From contig NZ_FNSV01000005.1 in NCBI RefSeq assembly GCF_900105905.1, positions 3,038,001 through 3,102,000 on the forward strand: a stretch of DNA of 64,000 nucleotides, in the 5' to 3' direction. Of this stretch, positions 42,433 to 51,623 are shown piece after piece. This DNA comes from Rhodococcus koreensis (GTDB lineage Bacteria > Actinomycetota > Actinomycetes > Mycobacteriales > Mycobacteriaceae). Numbering within the stretch: the stretch's first letter is position 1; every line of letters starts with the position of its first letter. The translations under genes and the position numbers were made by a program. The notes below the pieces were generated by a model. The model saw nothing but the letters and a program-made list of their open reading frames with translations. It was not told where the DNA came from and did not search any database.

Positions 42433-43460
42433 ACTCCCAGCGCCCGAGCCAGCACCGGCCAGGAATCGTGGAGGTCGTCCTGCCAGTATCCCCACGAGTG
42501 TGTCCCCGAGTTACGGAAACTCGTGGTTGCAGGTATTTCCAGTTCTTCCAGGCGATCCGTGAATCGATGCGTGCAGTAGTTGGTCACCGCTTCGATCGGA
42601 CCACCCGCGTAGATCTGCCGCGCGAGCACCCCGACGTTCCCCTCGATACCGGGGCCGTCGAGGGTCTCGTAGCGCCCCGGTAGACCGTTGCCGTTGGAGA
42701 GGAACAGTTCCGTGCCGCGCAGTTCGGCGGCATGCACGAACGGGTCGTTCGCCGACCACGCCGGATCGTCCGGCTCGCCGTACATGTTGGCCGGGTTGCC
42801 GTAACCGTAGTTGTCCATGGTGATCTTGATGAGCAGCTGACCGAGCGGATCACTGGTCAGAGCGCAACCGCTGTAGGCGGCGACGCCACGGAACAGGCCG
42901 GGGGCGGCGATCGCCAACTGCAGTGCCGCGGTGCCGACCCGGGACATGCCGGCAAGCGCGTTGACTCCGTTGGTTCCGAGGGCCGCGTCGACGACCGGCG
43001 GAAGTTCCTGAGTCATAAAGGTCTTCCACTTGTTCACCCCCATGACCGGGTCGGGGCTCTTCCAGTCCGTCCAATACGCGTTCTCGCCGCCGGACGGGCT
43101 GACGACGTTCACGTTCTGATCGGCCAGAAACTCTTCGACATCGGTCTTCTCCCGGCGGATCTGGCCGTCGAGGAAGTACAGCGTCGGCCGCGGCGCGCTC
43201 GTATCGGCGGGCCGCTGCACGTACACCGGCACGACGCGTTGCATCGACGCCGAGAAGACGTGCAGCGTCAAATGTCTCGGATCGATCACGGTGACGTGGT
43301 CGAGCTTCGAACCATTCGGCGCCGCCACGGAACCGAGCGCCCGACCGGTGTCGACGACCGGATCGGCGGCCGCGACAGTGCCGCCGAGACAGAGGGACAT
43401 CACGGTCACGGCCGTCACGGCCGCTGTGCGAAATTTCCCCCGTAAGACATGTCGTGTCAC
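42429..43460 (-). CDS. Secreted antigen-85-like esterase/mycolyltransferase
   Basis: 343 residues. A signal peptide (TAAVTAVTVMSLCLGGTVAA, cleaved near AAADP) precedes an alpha/beta-hydrolase domain. Nucleophile Ser173 is in NALAGMSRVGTAALQLA and the catalytic His is in GTHSWGYWQDDLH. The layout and the PTLYFLDG and WPVLARAL segments match the Ag85/corynomycolyl transferase family, which move mycolates onto trehalose or arabinogalactan. The nucleophile loop is GMSRVG rather than the GLSMGG of classical Ag85. Confidence 0.85.
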   Translation of the reverse strand: MTRHVLRGKFRTAAVTAVTVMSLCLGGTVAAADPVVDTGRALGSVAAPNGSKLDHVTVIDPRHLTLHVFSASMQRVVPVYVQRPADTSAPRPTLYFLDGQIRREKTDVEEFLADQNVNVVSPSGGENAYWTDWKSPDPVMGVNKWKTFMTQELPPVVDAALGTNGVNALAGMSRVGTAALQLAIAAPGLFRGVAAYSGCALTSDPLGQLLIKITMDNYGYGNPANMYGEPDDPAWSANDPFVHAAELRGTELFLSNGNGLPGRYETLDGPGIEGNVGVLARQIYAGGPIEAVTNYCTHRFTDRLEELEIPATTSFRNSGTHSWGYWQDDLHDSWPVLARALGV

Positions 43461-43593
43461 GACCGTATACCGCCCTCCACCCGCACGAATTCCGGTCCCG
43501 GGGCATGCTAACAGTTCCCGCGATGTGCCGAGTAACGGAAGAGACCTTCCGTGCGATGAACATCCGACCCCCCACGTTCATTGAAGGACCGGC

Positions 43594-44691
43594 ATGACGT
43601 CTCCCCTGCCCACATCATCTGCCGCTCGCAAGAAGTGGCCCTGGATTACCGGCGGGATCGTCGTAGCCGTCGCCGCGGTCGCGTGCAGCAGCCCCGGACA
43701 GGACGACCAATCGGCCCAGGCCACAGCGGTATCCGCGTCCGCGACCCCCGCGGCCGCCGCTTCGACGGTAGCGGCTGCCACGTCGAGTTCTTCGACACCG
43801 GTGCCGGTTTCGTCTGCGCTGGCACTCTCACCGGTCACACCCGCCGTGGTCGGCGGCGCCGACGCGACCGCCGCGCTGCAGCAGCTCGCCGGCCTCGAGA
43901 TCAAGGGCCGCGCACCGAAGACCGGGTACGACCGGGATCTGTTCGGCCAGGCGTGGACCGACGACGTCACGGTCGAGGGCGGCCACAACGGGTGCGACAC
44001 CCGCAACGACATCCTCGGGCGCGACCTCGTCCAGATCGTGTTCAAGCCGGGCACCCGCGACTGCGCGGTGCAGACCGGAACCCTGCACGACCCCTACACC
44101 GGCACCACCATCTCCTTCATCCGCGGAGAGGGCACGTCGAGCGCCGTGCAGATCGATCACGTCGTCGCGCTGTCCGACGCCTGGCAGAAGGGCGCGCAGC
44201 AACTCGACACCGCGACCCGGGTGAACTTCGCGAACGATCCGCGGAACCTGAAGGCCGTGGACGGCCCGGCCAACCAGCAGAAGTCGGACGGCGACGCCGC
44301 AACCTGGCTGCCCCCGAACAAGAGCTACCGGTGCACGTACGTGGCGAATCAGGTGGCGGTGAAGGCCGCGTACGGGCTGTGGGTGACGCAGGCCGAGCAC
44401 GATGCGATCGCCCGGGTCCTCTTGGACTGCGGGGCGGCGGCGACGCCTGCCGCGGCGCCCGCCCCGACCACCGACCCGGCCCCGGCCGTGGTGCCTGCAC
44501 CGGCCCCCGTTCCCGCTCCCGCCCCGGCGCCCGCACCCGCCCCGTTCGTGGACACGGCGGGGCCGAGCGACGTCTATTACAAGAACTGTTCGGCGGCCAA
44601 GGCCGCCGGTGCCGCACCGGTCCACCGCGGCGAACCAGGCTACGGCACACACCTGGACCGCGACGGCGACGGTGTCGGCTGTGAGAGCTGA
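43594..44691 (+). CDS. Membrane-anchored HNH nuclease with C-terminal excalibur domain
   Basis: 365 residues. A short N-terminus is followed by a hydrophobic segment (WPWITGGIVVAVAAVACS), with a Cys that could be a lipobox, then an Ala/Ser-rich linker. The nuclease core has IDHVVALSDAWQKGAQQL and NDPRNLKAVDGPANQQKSDG, the HNH/DUF1524 pattern. After an Ala/Pro spacer, the C-terminus YYKNCSAAKAAGAAPVHRGE and DRDGDGVGCES is an excalibur calcium-binding domain. It is probably an extracellular or wall-side DNase. A shorter paralogue lies at 51624-52385. Confidence 0.87.
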   Translation: MTSPLPTSSAARKKWPWITGGIVVAVAAVACSSPGQDDQSAQATAVSASATPAAAASTVAAATSSSSTPVPVSSALALSPVTPAVVGGADATAALQQLAGLEIKGRAPKTGYDRDLFGQAWTDDVTVEGGHNGCDTRNDILGRDLVQIVFKPGTRDCAVQTGTLHDPYTGTTISFIRGEGTSSAVQIDHVVALSDAWQKGAQQLDTATRVNFANDPRNLKAVDGPANQQKSDGDAATWLPPNKSYRCTYVANQVAVKAAYGLWVTQAEHDAIARVLLDCGAAATPAAAPAPTTDPAPAVVPAPAPVPAPAPAPAPAPFVDTAGPSDVYYKNCSAAKAAGAAPVHRGEPGYGTHLDRDGDGVGCES

Positions 44692-44769
44692 ACCGGGCCT
44701 GCCGAGACACGCACCGCCACCACCAGTTAACCTGAACTGCCTGCAGGGACGTCGGGTACCTGTAGTCAT

Positions 44770-44786
44770 TTCTGTACATGTCAGAA
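44770..44786. promoter_or_regulatory. Imperfect palindrome upstream of the LuxR-type gene
   Basis: TTCTG-TACATGT-CAGAA has perfect 5-bp arms and an ACATGT core. It ends 13 bases before the start codon, where an autoregulator could block translation or transcription. The binder is unknown. Confidence 0.4.
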
Positions 44787-44799
44787 AGATGAGACCGGC

Positions 44800-45096
44800 A
44801 TGACCACTGCACCCGACGCACTCGGGCACCCCCCACATACGGACGAACCGCCAGTCGCCCGCGTCTTGGAGAAGCCGGCGTTGTCGGCGCGCGAGATCGA
44901 GGTTCTCCGCCACTGGCTGCGCGGCGACTCCAAGCTCGCCGTCGCCGCCGACCTCCACATCGCCCTCGGCACGGTCAACACCCACCTGACCCGCATCCGC
45001 GAGAAGTACGCACTCGTGGGGCGTGACGCGTCCACCAAGACGACACTGCTGGTGCGGGCCCTGCAGGACGGCATCATCACCATCGCCGAACTCTGA
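44800..45096 (+). CDS. Small LuxR-type HTH protein
   Basis: 98 residues with a single output domain: LSAREIEVLRHWLRGDSKLA, VAADLHIALGTVNTHLTRIR and EKYALVGRDASTKTTLLVRA. This is a LuxR/NarL DNA-binding domain with no receiver or ligand domain. It starts ATG 44800. Convergent with the hydroxy-acid oxidase gene by four bases. The target is unknown; a nearby palindrome suggests autoregulation. Confidence 0.85.
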   Translation: MTTAPDALGHPPHTDEPPVARVLEKPALSAREIEVLRHWLRGDSKLAVAADLHIALGTVNTHLTRIREKYALVGRDASTKTTLLVRALQDGIITIAEL

Positions 45097-45100
45097 GGGC

Positions 45101-46387
45101 CTATGCCCTGCGCAGGGCGTCCCGGTCGATCTCGGCCACCGACGTCAGACCACTGAGACCCATCGTGAGGTCGAACTCGGCGATCACGTTGGCGGTGGCG
45201 TCCCGCGCACCGGCCTGACCCGCGAGGGCCAGGCCGTACAGGTGGGGCCTGCCGAGTGTCACGGCGTCGGCACCGAGCGCGAGCGCCTTGAAGACGTCTG
45301 CTCCGGTGCGGATTCCGCTGTCGAGGAGCAGCGTCAGCCTGCCGTCGACGACGGGCGCGATGTCCACGAGAGCGTCCAGCGACGACACGCTGCCGTCCAC
45401 CTGCCGTCCACCGTGATTCGACACGACGATCCCGTCGACCCCGGCATCGAGCGCACGCCGGGCGTCGTCCGGGTGGAGCACGCCCTTGAGGAGGATCGGC
45501 AGCGACGTCCGGCTGCGGAGGGTCTCGATGTCGGCCCAGCTCAGCGACGGCCGGGAGTAGATGTCGAGGAACGTCTCCACAGCGGCCCGCGGTTCCGGCG
45601 ACCGCAGGTTGTCGAGGAAGCGGCCCGGGAAGCGCCGGGTCATCGACACCAGCGACCGGATGGCGCCGAGCGTCACCTCGACGTCCGGCTTCTTCGCCGC
45701 CGCCTTGATCCGGTCGTGCACGATCCGGCGGAATACCGGATCGGACGTGTACTGCGCGATGCCCTGCCCCTGCGCGAACGGCAGCGAACCGAGGTTGAGG
45801 TCTTCCGGCCGCCAGCCGAGCATCGTCGTGTCGAGGGTGACGACGACGGCGTCCGCCCGGATGTTCGCCGCCCGCTGCAGCAGGCTGTCGACGAGGTCGT
45901 CGTCGGTGCTCCAGTACAGCTGGAACCATCGGGGCGCGTCGCCCATCGCCGCCGCGCTCTCCTCCATCGGGGCGCAGCCCTGGTTGGAGAAGATGTACGG
46001 CACACCCAGTTCGGCGGCGGCAGCGGCGATGGCGACATCGGCCTCCGGCCTGGCCAGTTCGGCGGCGCCGACCGGAGCGAGCAGCACCGGCGCCGGAATG
46101 CGGCGCCCGAACAGTTCGACTCCGATGTCGCGCTTCGAGACGTCGCGCAGCACCCGGGGAACGATCTGCCACTTGTCGAACGCGTCGCGGTTGGCCTGCA
46201 TCGTGCGGCCCAGCCCGGCGCCGCCGTGAACGTACGCCCAGCCCTTCGCGCTCATCTTCCGCCGCGCGCGCCGCTCGAGGGTGTCGAAGTCGGTGGGAAC
46301 GGAGGGGGTGCGGCCGAGGACGCCGTCGCGGTAGATCAGATTCTGGCGGGCCCGGCCCGGGCTGTCCTGGTTCTCGCTCACAGACAT
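45101..46387 (-). CDS. FMN-dependent alpha-hydroxy-acid dehydrogenase/oxidase (lactate monooxygenase-like)
   Basis: 428 residues. The flavin and active-site segments are LLAPVGAAELARPEADVAIA, SNHGGRQVDGSVSSLDAL with the catalytic His, and LLDSGIRTGADVFKALALGA with the flavin Arg, then GRPHLYGLALAG. The protein is longer than LldD and resembles lactate 2-monooxygenase and related actinobacterial oxidases. It oxidises an L-2-hydroxy acid with FMN. ATG 46387 begins MSVSENQD. It is divergent from a VOC gene. Confidence 0.88.
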   Translation of the reverse strand: MSVSENQDSPGRARQNLIYRDGVLGRTPSVPTDFDTLERRARRKMSAKGWAYVHGGAGLGRTMQANRDAFDKWQIVPRVLRDVSKRDIGVELFGRRIPAPVLLAPVGAAELARPEADVAIAAAAAELGVPYIFSNQGCAPMEESAAAMGDAPRWFQLYWSTDDDLVDSLLQRAANIRADAVVVTLDTTMLGWRPEDLNLGSLPFAQGQGIAQYTSDPVFRRIVHDRIKAAAKKPDVEVTLGAIRSLVSMTRRFPGRFLDNLRSPEPRAAVETFLDIYSRPSLSWADIETLRSRTSLPILLKGVLHPDDARRALDAGVDGIVVSNHGGRQVDGSVSSLDALVDIAPVVDGRLTLLLDSGIRTGADVFKALALGADAVTLGRPHLYGLALAGQAGARDATANVIAEFDLTMGLSGLTSVAEIDRDALRRA

Positions 46388-46504
46388 GCGCCGAGTCTTC
46401 CACAGCACATCGCGAACCGGCGCCGGGTCGCGCGCACGCGTAGGTTTGTGACCGGCACCACACCGTGCGCTGCCTCGAACCCCCTGACGTCCTAGGAGAC
46501 CGCG

Positions 46505-47278
46505 ATGCCCGACCGTCCGTCCCTCACCGGCGCTCCCTGCTGGATCGATCTCACCAGTTCCGACCCGCAACAGGTCATTCCGTTCTACACCGGACTGTTC
46601 GGGTGGAGGTCCGACACCAGCGAGGATCCGCAGTACGGCGGCTACTCGATCTTCAGCATGAACGGCAAACCCATTGCGGGCCTTGGCCCCCAACAGCAGG
46701 GCAACCCGTACGGCAACGTGTGGACCACGTACCTCGCGTCCGAGGACGCCGCGGCCACCGCGGCGACGGCCGCCGAGGCGGGCGGCCAGGTGATGATGCC
46801 CGCGATGGCCGTGGGCGACCAGGGCACGATCGCCATCCTCGGCGATCCCGCCGGCGCCGTCATCGGCGTGTGGCAGGCCGACCAGCACACCGGCTTCGGC
46901 CTCGTCGACGAACCCGGCGCGCCGGTCTGGCACGAAACGCTGTCGCGCAACTACGCGGCCGCGCTCCCCTTCTACGCGGACGTGTTCGGCTGGACGTATC
47001 AGACCCTCGGCGACACAGACGAATTCCGGTACTCCCAGGCCAACATCGGCGACCGCACCGTGGCAGGCATCATGGACGCCGACTCGTTCCTGCCCGACGG
47101 CGTCCCCTCGTTCTGGCAGTTCTACATCGGTGTCGGCGACACCGATGCGGCGGTCGCGAAGGTGACCGAACTCGGCGGCAGCGTCCGGCGCGAACCGGAG
47201 GACACCCCGTTCGGGCGGCTCGCCTCCGTCGCCGACCCCCTCGGCGCCACCTTCCAGATCACCACCCTGCAGTCCTGA
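46505..47278 (+). CDS. Two-domain VOC (glyoxalase-like) protein
   Basis: 257 residues built of two similar halves. The first is CWIDLTSSDPQQVIPFYTGL with FGWRSDTSEDPQYGGYSIF. The second is VWHETLSRNYAAALPFYADV with FGWTYQTLGDTDEFRYSQA. It resembles the mycobacterial Cfp30B/CFP32 antigen type. The reaction is unknown. A GGAG-type site precedes ATG 46505. It ends next to a bidirectional terminator. Confidence 0.87.
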   Translation: MPDRPSLTGAPCWIDLTSSDPQQVIPFYTGLFGWRSDTSEDPQYGGYSIFSMNGKPIAGLGPQQQGNPYGNVWTTYLASEDAAATAATAAEAGGQVMMPAMAVGDQGTIAILGDPAGAVIGVWQADQHTGFGLVDEPGAPVWHETLSRNYAAALPFYADVFGWTYQTLGDTDEFRYSQANIGDRTVAGIMDADSFLPDGVPSFWQFYIGVGDTDAAVAKVTELGGSVRREPEDTPFGRLASVADPLGATFQITTLQS

Positions 47279-47284
47279 CCTCGA

Positions 47285-47313
47285 GACGGTGGCGCGCGGG
47301 CCGCGCCACCGTC
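47285..47313. terminator. Bidirectional terminator between VOC and hydrolase genes
   Basis: GACGGTGGCGCG (47285-47296) pairs exactly with CGCGCCACCGTC (47302-47313) around a 5-base loop. It fills the gap between two convergent genes and overlaps the stop of the hydrolase. No T-run, as is usual for this GC content. Confidence 0.75.
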
Positions 47314-48241
47314 ACACCGGGCCGAACGGCGCCTGCGCCTCCTTGGCGTCCCAGATGTCGAGGAGCGAGCGGAGAATTTCCTCCGACATGCCCAGGCCGC
47401 CGAGATGGCTTTCCCCGTGCATCGTGTGGAACTCGGCGTCGGGCAGCAGCGACACCATGTGCTGCCCGTGCCGGAGCGGGATGATGTGGTCGCAGTCGCC
47501 GTGCCACCACCGCACCGGGGTCTTCACCGCGTTCACCCGGAATCCCCAGTCCCGCGCGAACAGGACGAGGTCGGCGAACGGGGCACTGAGTTGCTTGCTG
47601 CCGCCGTTGAGCAGATCGTCGAGGAACATCGCCTTGAACTCCGGCCGCGCGAGGAGACGGCGATCGCCTTCCGGGGACATCCGCCCGTACAGGTCGATGA
47701 TCGGCGACGCGAACGGCCTCGCCAGCCTGATGACCGAACTCGCCGCCAGCCCGACCGGGACGCCGCCCGCCGACAGCACCGGAGCGGCCAGCACCGCGAG
47801 ATCCATCAACCCGCTGCGGATCGCGTCGGGACCCTTCGTCGGCGCGACACCCCCGAGGATGCCGGTCGCGACCACGCGGTCGGGCATCGCGTACGCCGCG
47901 GCGAGTGTGTAGGGACCGCCGCCGGACAGGCCGATCACGGCCATCTGGTCGATGCCGAGCGTGTCGGCGACCGTGCGCAGGTCCTCCGCGAAGTCGATGA
48001 CCGCGCCATAGCGGTGCGGGGTCGACGACCCGACCCCCGGCCGGTCGATCCCGATCAGCCGGACGTGCTCGCGTTCGGCGAACGCCCGGGCCTCCATCGG
48101 CACCTGACGCCGCGCGCCGGGTGTGCCGTGCAACCAGAACACCGCCCTGCCCTGTGCCGAACCGAACTCCGCGAAGCCGAGCCGACGCCCCTCGCCTACC
48201 GCGACCGTGCCCTCCAACTGCGGGCGTGCGATATCCACCAT
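47312..48241 (-). CDS. Alpha/beta-hydrolase family protein
   Basis: 309 residues. The oxyanion segment is FWLHGTPGARRQVPME, nucleophile Ser lies in AVIGLSGGGPYTLAAAYA, and the catalytic His is in HGESHLGGLG. Asp in WHGDCDHIIPL is the probable acid. It cleaves an ester or similar bond; the substrate is unknown. ATG 48241 begins MVDIARPQ. Upstream of it on the same strand is a TetR gene, 49 bases away. Confidence 0.88.
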   Translation of the reverse strand: MVDIARPQLEGTVAVGEGRRLGFAEFGSAQGRAVFWLHGTPGARRQVPMEARAFAEREHVRLIGIDRPGVGSSTPHRYGAVIDFAEDLRTVADTLGIDQMAVIGLSGGGPYTLAAAYAMPDRVVATGILGGVAPTKGPDAIRSGLMDLAVLAAPVLSAGGVPVGLAASSVIRLARPFASPIIDLYGRMSPEGDRRLLARPEFKAMFLDDLLNGGSKQLSAPFADLVLFARDWGFRVNAVKTPVRWWHGDCDHIIPLRHGQHMVSLLPDAEFHTMHGESHLGGLGMSEEILRSLLDIWDAKEAQAPFGPV

Positions 48242-48290
48242 GCCCACAGCTTCGCACGTGACGGTCGTCACGTTTCCGGCCGGGACCCGC

Positions 48291-48908
48291 TCAGCGGTGT
48301 GCGGTGGACGTGAACTGGTAGGTCGCGGCGTCGACGATCTGCTCGGGAGACACCTCGATCTCACCGTTCAGCCACGCCGTCATGAGTTCGGCGAGCCCGC
48401 CCACGAACAGCAGCGCGGTGATCTCGTCCTGCGGCGACGACCACGCCCGGTCGCCGTAGAGTTCCCTCGCCTGCTCCGCCACCAGCAGCGCGAACGCCCG
48501 CAGCAGTTCACGTCTTCGCGTCCGCAGCGGTTCGGCGCCCGCCGATTCGATGATCGACACCCGCCCCTTCCGCGGGTCTGCCGTCAGGATGTCGACGAAC
48601 GCCGCGATCGCCGCCCGCACCCGCACCTCCGGGTCGCCCGTCACGGTCCGGAGCGTGACCCTCGCAGCCTCGCCGATCTCCGCGGCGATCCCCTCGATCA
48701 CCTGCACCAGCAGGTCGTCCCGGCCGCGGAAGCTCTCGTAGAAATAGCGTTCCGTCAGTTTCGCCTCGGCGCAGATGGCGGTCATGGTCGCCTTGTCGCC
48801 GCCGACGGTCCCGAAGACCTGCAGCCCCGCTTCGAGAAGTCGCGCACGGCGTTCGGCCGCGCGCTCCTCCGAACTTCTCCCGCGGTACTGCCGCGCCGGC
48901 TGGCTCAT
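48291..48908 (-). CDS. TetR-family transcriptional regulator
   Basis: 205 residues. The helix-turn-helix is RRARLLEAGLQVFGTVGGDK and TMTAICAEAKLTERYFYESF. It is divergent from the P450 gene with a 51-base gap and on the same strand as the hydrolase, so it may control both. The gap holds CACC-TGG-GGTG (48927-48937), a weak dyad. Start ATG 48908. Confidence 0.88.
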   Translation of the reverse strand: MSQPARQYRGRSSEERAAERRARLLEAGLQVFGTVGGDKATMTAICAEAKLTERYFYESFRGRDDLLVQVIEGIAAEIGEAARVTLRTVTGDPEVRVRAAIAAFVDILTADPRKGRVSIIESAGAEPLRTRRRELLRAFALLVAEQARELYGDRAWSSPQDEITALLFVGGLAELMTAWLNGEIEVSPEQIVDAATYQFTSTAHR

Positions 48909-48959
48909 GACTCGATGTTGACAGACCACCTGGGGTGACGCACACTACAGAAATCTGAC

Positions 48960-50342
48960 ATGGCGTCCTGTCACATACCCGACGAGGGAGTGCCCGTGCC
49001 CAAAGTTCTCGCTGCTCCGCCGCAGGAAAGCACGCTCAGCCCCATCTCGGGGAATGCCGGATTCCCCGTCATCGGACACTCCCTGGAGTACTTCCGCGAC
49101 CCGATGGGACTGCTCCAGAGCCGCTGGGACCGCTTCGGCCCCGTGTCCTGGCTGAGCATGGCCGGCAAGAGATGGGTCACCGTGCTCGGCCCCGACGGCT
49201 GCCAGGCCGTGCTGCAGAACAAGGACCGCGCCTTCGTCAACAGCGACGGGTGGAGCGTGCTGATCGGACCGTTCTTCCACCGGGGGCTCATGCTCCTCGA
49301 CGGCGACGAACACCTCGTCCACCGGCGAATCATGCAGCAGGCCTTCACCCGGGACCGACTGTCGCGCTACACCGAGGCACTGCATCCGGCCGTCGAGAAG
49401 GGGCTCGACACCTGGCGGCCCACCCCGGGTTTCGCCGTGTACCCGGCGCTGAAGGAACTGACGCTCGATCTCGCCACGAGCATCTTCATGGGCGGCGCCG
49501 AGGGGTCGACGCCACGGGAGATGGCCGAGGTCAACAAGGCCTTCATCGACTGCGTGCAGGCCGCCACGTCGGTGGTGCGGTACCCGCTGCCCGGAACGCG
49601 GTGGAAGCGTGGCATCGACGGACGCCGCCGACTCGAGGAGTTCTTCCGCCGGTACCTGCCGGCCCGTCGCGCAGGTGCGGGCGAAGATCTGTTCTCCGCC
49701 CTGTGCCACATCGAATCCGAAGACGGACAACGGTTCAGCGACGACGACGTCATCAACCACATGATCTTCCTGCTGATGGCGGCGCACGACACGTCCACCA
49801 TCACGCTGTCGACGATGATGCAGTACCTCGGCCAGCATCCCGAATGGCAGGAACGCTGCAGGCGGCAGTCCGCGGCGCTCGGCACGTCCACCCCGGGCTA
49901 CGCCGAACTCGAAGAACTGACCGACCTCGACCTCGTCATGAAGGAATGCATGCGCCTCGTTCCACCGGTCCCGGTGGTCGCGCGGCGAGCGGTCCGGGAC
50001 ACCGAGGTGCTCGGCCACTACATCCCGAAGGGCACGTACATGTCGGTGGTTGTGCACTTCACCCACCACATGCCCGAGTACTGGCCCGACCCGGAGAGGT
50101 TCGACCCCGAGCGGTTCGCACCCGAACGCCGCGAGGACAGGGTTCACCGGTTCGCGTGGGAGCCGTTCGGCGGCGGCGTGCACAAATGCCTGGGGATGCA
50201 CTTCGCGGGCGCCGAGATCAAGACGGTCATGCACCACCTGCTGCAGCGATTCGACTGGCAGGTGAGCCCCGGCTACGTCGCCCCGCTCAACTACACCTCG
50301 CTGCCGTTCCCCTCCGACGGCCAGCCGGTGGACCTGTACTGA
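48960..50342 (+). CDS. Cytochrome P450
   Basis: 460 residues. The heme loop EPFGGGVHKCLGMHFA contains Cys410; the I-helix has MAAHDTSTITLSTMM, the K-helix MKECMRLVPPVPVVARRA contains ExxR. It resembles bacterial CYP51/CYP136-like classes rather than the soluble camphor type. The substrate is unknown, but a sterol or fatty acid is plausible. No ferredoxin is adjacent. ATG 48960 is used; GTG codons near 48989-48995 after GAGGGA are possible starts. Confidence 0.92.
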   Translation: MASCHIPDEGVPVPKVLAAPPQESTLSPISGNAGFPVIGHSLEYFRDPMGLLQSRWDRFGPVSWLSMAGKRWVTVLGPDGCQAVLQNKDRAFVNSDGWSVLIGPFFHRGLMLLDGDEHLVHRRIMQQAFTRDRLSRYTEALHPAVEKGLDTWRPTPGFAVYPALKELTLDLATSIFMGGAEGSTPREMAEVNKAFIDCVQAATSVVRYPLPGTRWKRGIDGRRRLEEFFRRYLPARRAGAGEDLFSALCHIESEDGQRFSDDDVINHMIFLLMAAHDTSTITLSTMMQYLGQHPEWQERCRRQSAALGTSTPGYAELEELTDLDLVMKECMRLVPPVPVVARRAVRDTEVLGHYIPKGTYMSVVVHFTHHMPEYWPDPERFDPERFAPERREDRVHRFAWEPFGGGVHKCLGMHFAGAEIKTVMHHLLQRFDWQVSPGYVAPLNYTSLPFPSDGQPVDLY

Positions 50343-50388
50343 GCCGACTCCGTAGTGCAGCCTCGACCGATCCACCATAGTGGGAGTC

Positions 50389-51549
50389 ATGACCGTTACG
50401 GCGCCCCCGCTCGACGTGTATTCACAGCCCACGCTGTCCAACCTCATGCCGTCCGTCCTCGCTTCGCTGGGTGTCGCCGGCGAGCCGAACCGGCTGCACC
50501 TACCGGACAGCAGGCACACCGTCGTGATACTGATCGACGGCCTCGGCTGGAGCCTGCTGCGTCGTCACCGCGAGCGCGCCCCGTTTCTCGACAGCCTGAC
50601 CGGACGGCCGATCCGGGCGGGGTTCCCCACCACGACCGCCACCAGCATCGCGTCGTTCGGCACGGGACTGCCGTCCGGCGGTCACGGCATCACGGGCTAC
50701 CAGTCATACGTTCGTGAGGTCCGCGGCACGATCAACTGGTTGTCGTGGCGCGCAGGCCACAAGGGCGACGAACTCACCCGGCTGGTCCCCGAGGTCCTGC
50801 AGCCCGCACCGACCGTGTTCGAGCGTGCCGCGGCAGCCGGTATCGCGTGCACCACCGTGGTTCCGGCGAAGTTCGACGGGTCCGGGCTCACCCGTGCCGT
50901 CCTCCGCGGCGGGAAGTTCGCCGGAATACACGCGTACGGTGACCTGATCGCACACGTCGTCACCGCGGCCCGATCCGGCGAACGGACGCTCACCTACTGC
51001 TATCTCAGCGAAATCGACACCCTCGGGCACATCTACGGTCCGGGATCCGCACCGTGGCTGCACCAACTCGACCTCGTCGACCGGCTCGTCGAGAGACTCG
51101 CTGCGGAACTCGCGATCGCGCAACCGGGCGCCGCCCTCCACGTCACCGCCGACCACGGCATGGTCACCGTCGACGACGCCGACAAAATCGACTTCGACGA
51201 CACACCCGCGCTCTCCGACGGCGTGGTGGCGCTCGCAGGCGAACCGCGGTGCAGGCACGTCCACGCGCGAGCCGGAGCCGCGCACGACGTCGCCGCCCGG
51301 TGGAGGGGCGAACTGGGACACCGCATGTGGATCGGCACCAGAGACGAGGCCGTCACCGCGGGACTGTTCGGTCCCGCCGTGCGGTCCGAAGTGCAGGGCC
51401 GCATCGGAGACGTCGTCGCCATCGCGCAGGGCGGTGTCGCGGTGGTCCGGCGCAAGGCGGAGTCGCGGCTGTCCGCCCTGCCCGGGCAGCACGGCGCGCT
51501 CACCGACGACGAGTTGCTGATTCCGCTGCTGCTGGGCGCCGCCACGTAA
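50389..51549 (+). CDS. Alkaline phosphatase-superfamily phosphodiesterase/nucleotide pyrophosphatase
   Basis: 386 residues. Metal Asp in VVILIDGLGWSLL, nucleophile Thr in GFPTTTATSIASFGTG, HGITGYQSYVRE, a conserved SEIDTLGHIYG and the terminal ADHGM are the NPP-type fingerprints. It hydrolyses a phosphodiester or pyrophosphate bond. No signal peptide is visible. ATG 50389 (MTVTAPP) is preferred to GTG 50380. Follows the P450 by 46 bases on the same strand. Confidence 0.9.
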   Translation: MTVTAPPLDVYSQPTLSNLMPSVLASLGVAGEPNRLHLPDSRHTVVILIDGLGWSLLRRHRERAPFLDSLTGRPIRAGFPTTTATSIASFGTGLPSGGHGITGYQSYVREVRGTINWLSWRAGHKGDELTRLVPEVLQPAPTVFERAAAAGIACTTVVPAKFDGSGLTRAVLRGGKFAGIHAYGDLIAHVVTAARSGERTLTYCYLSEIDTLGHIYGPGSAPWLHQLDLVDRLVERLAAELAIAQPGAALHVTADHGMVTVDDADKIDFDDTPALSDGVVALAGEPRCRHVHARAGAAHDVAARWRGELGHRMWIGTRDEAVTAGLFGPAVRSEVQGRIGDVVAIAQGGVAVVRRKAESRLSALPGQHGALTDDELLIPLLLGAAT

Positions 51550-51623
51550 ACCCGGGTCGTTCACCGGTTTGCCGGGTCACTCCTGATAGAAATGACGAAC
51601 AGCGTTGATTTCAGGAGAGATTC

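Noticed and set aside
48909..48959. Strong TetR operator in the TetR/P450 gap
   Set aside because: Only a short CACC-TGG-GGTG dyad is visible; too weak to list as a site.
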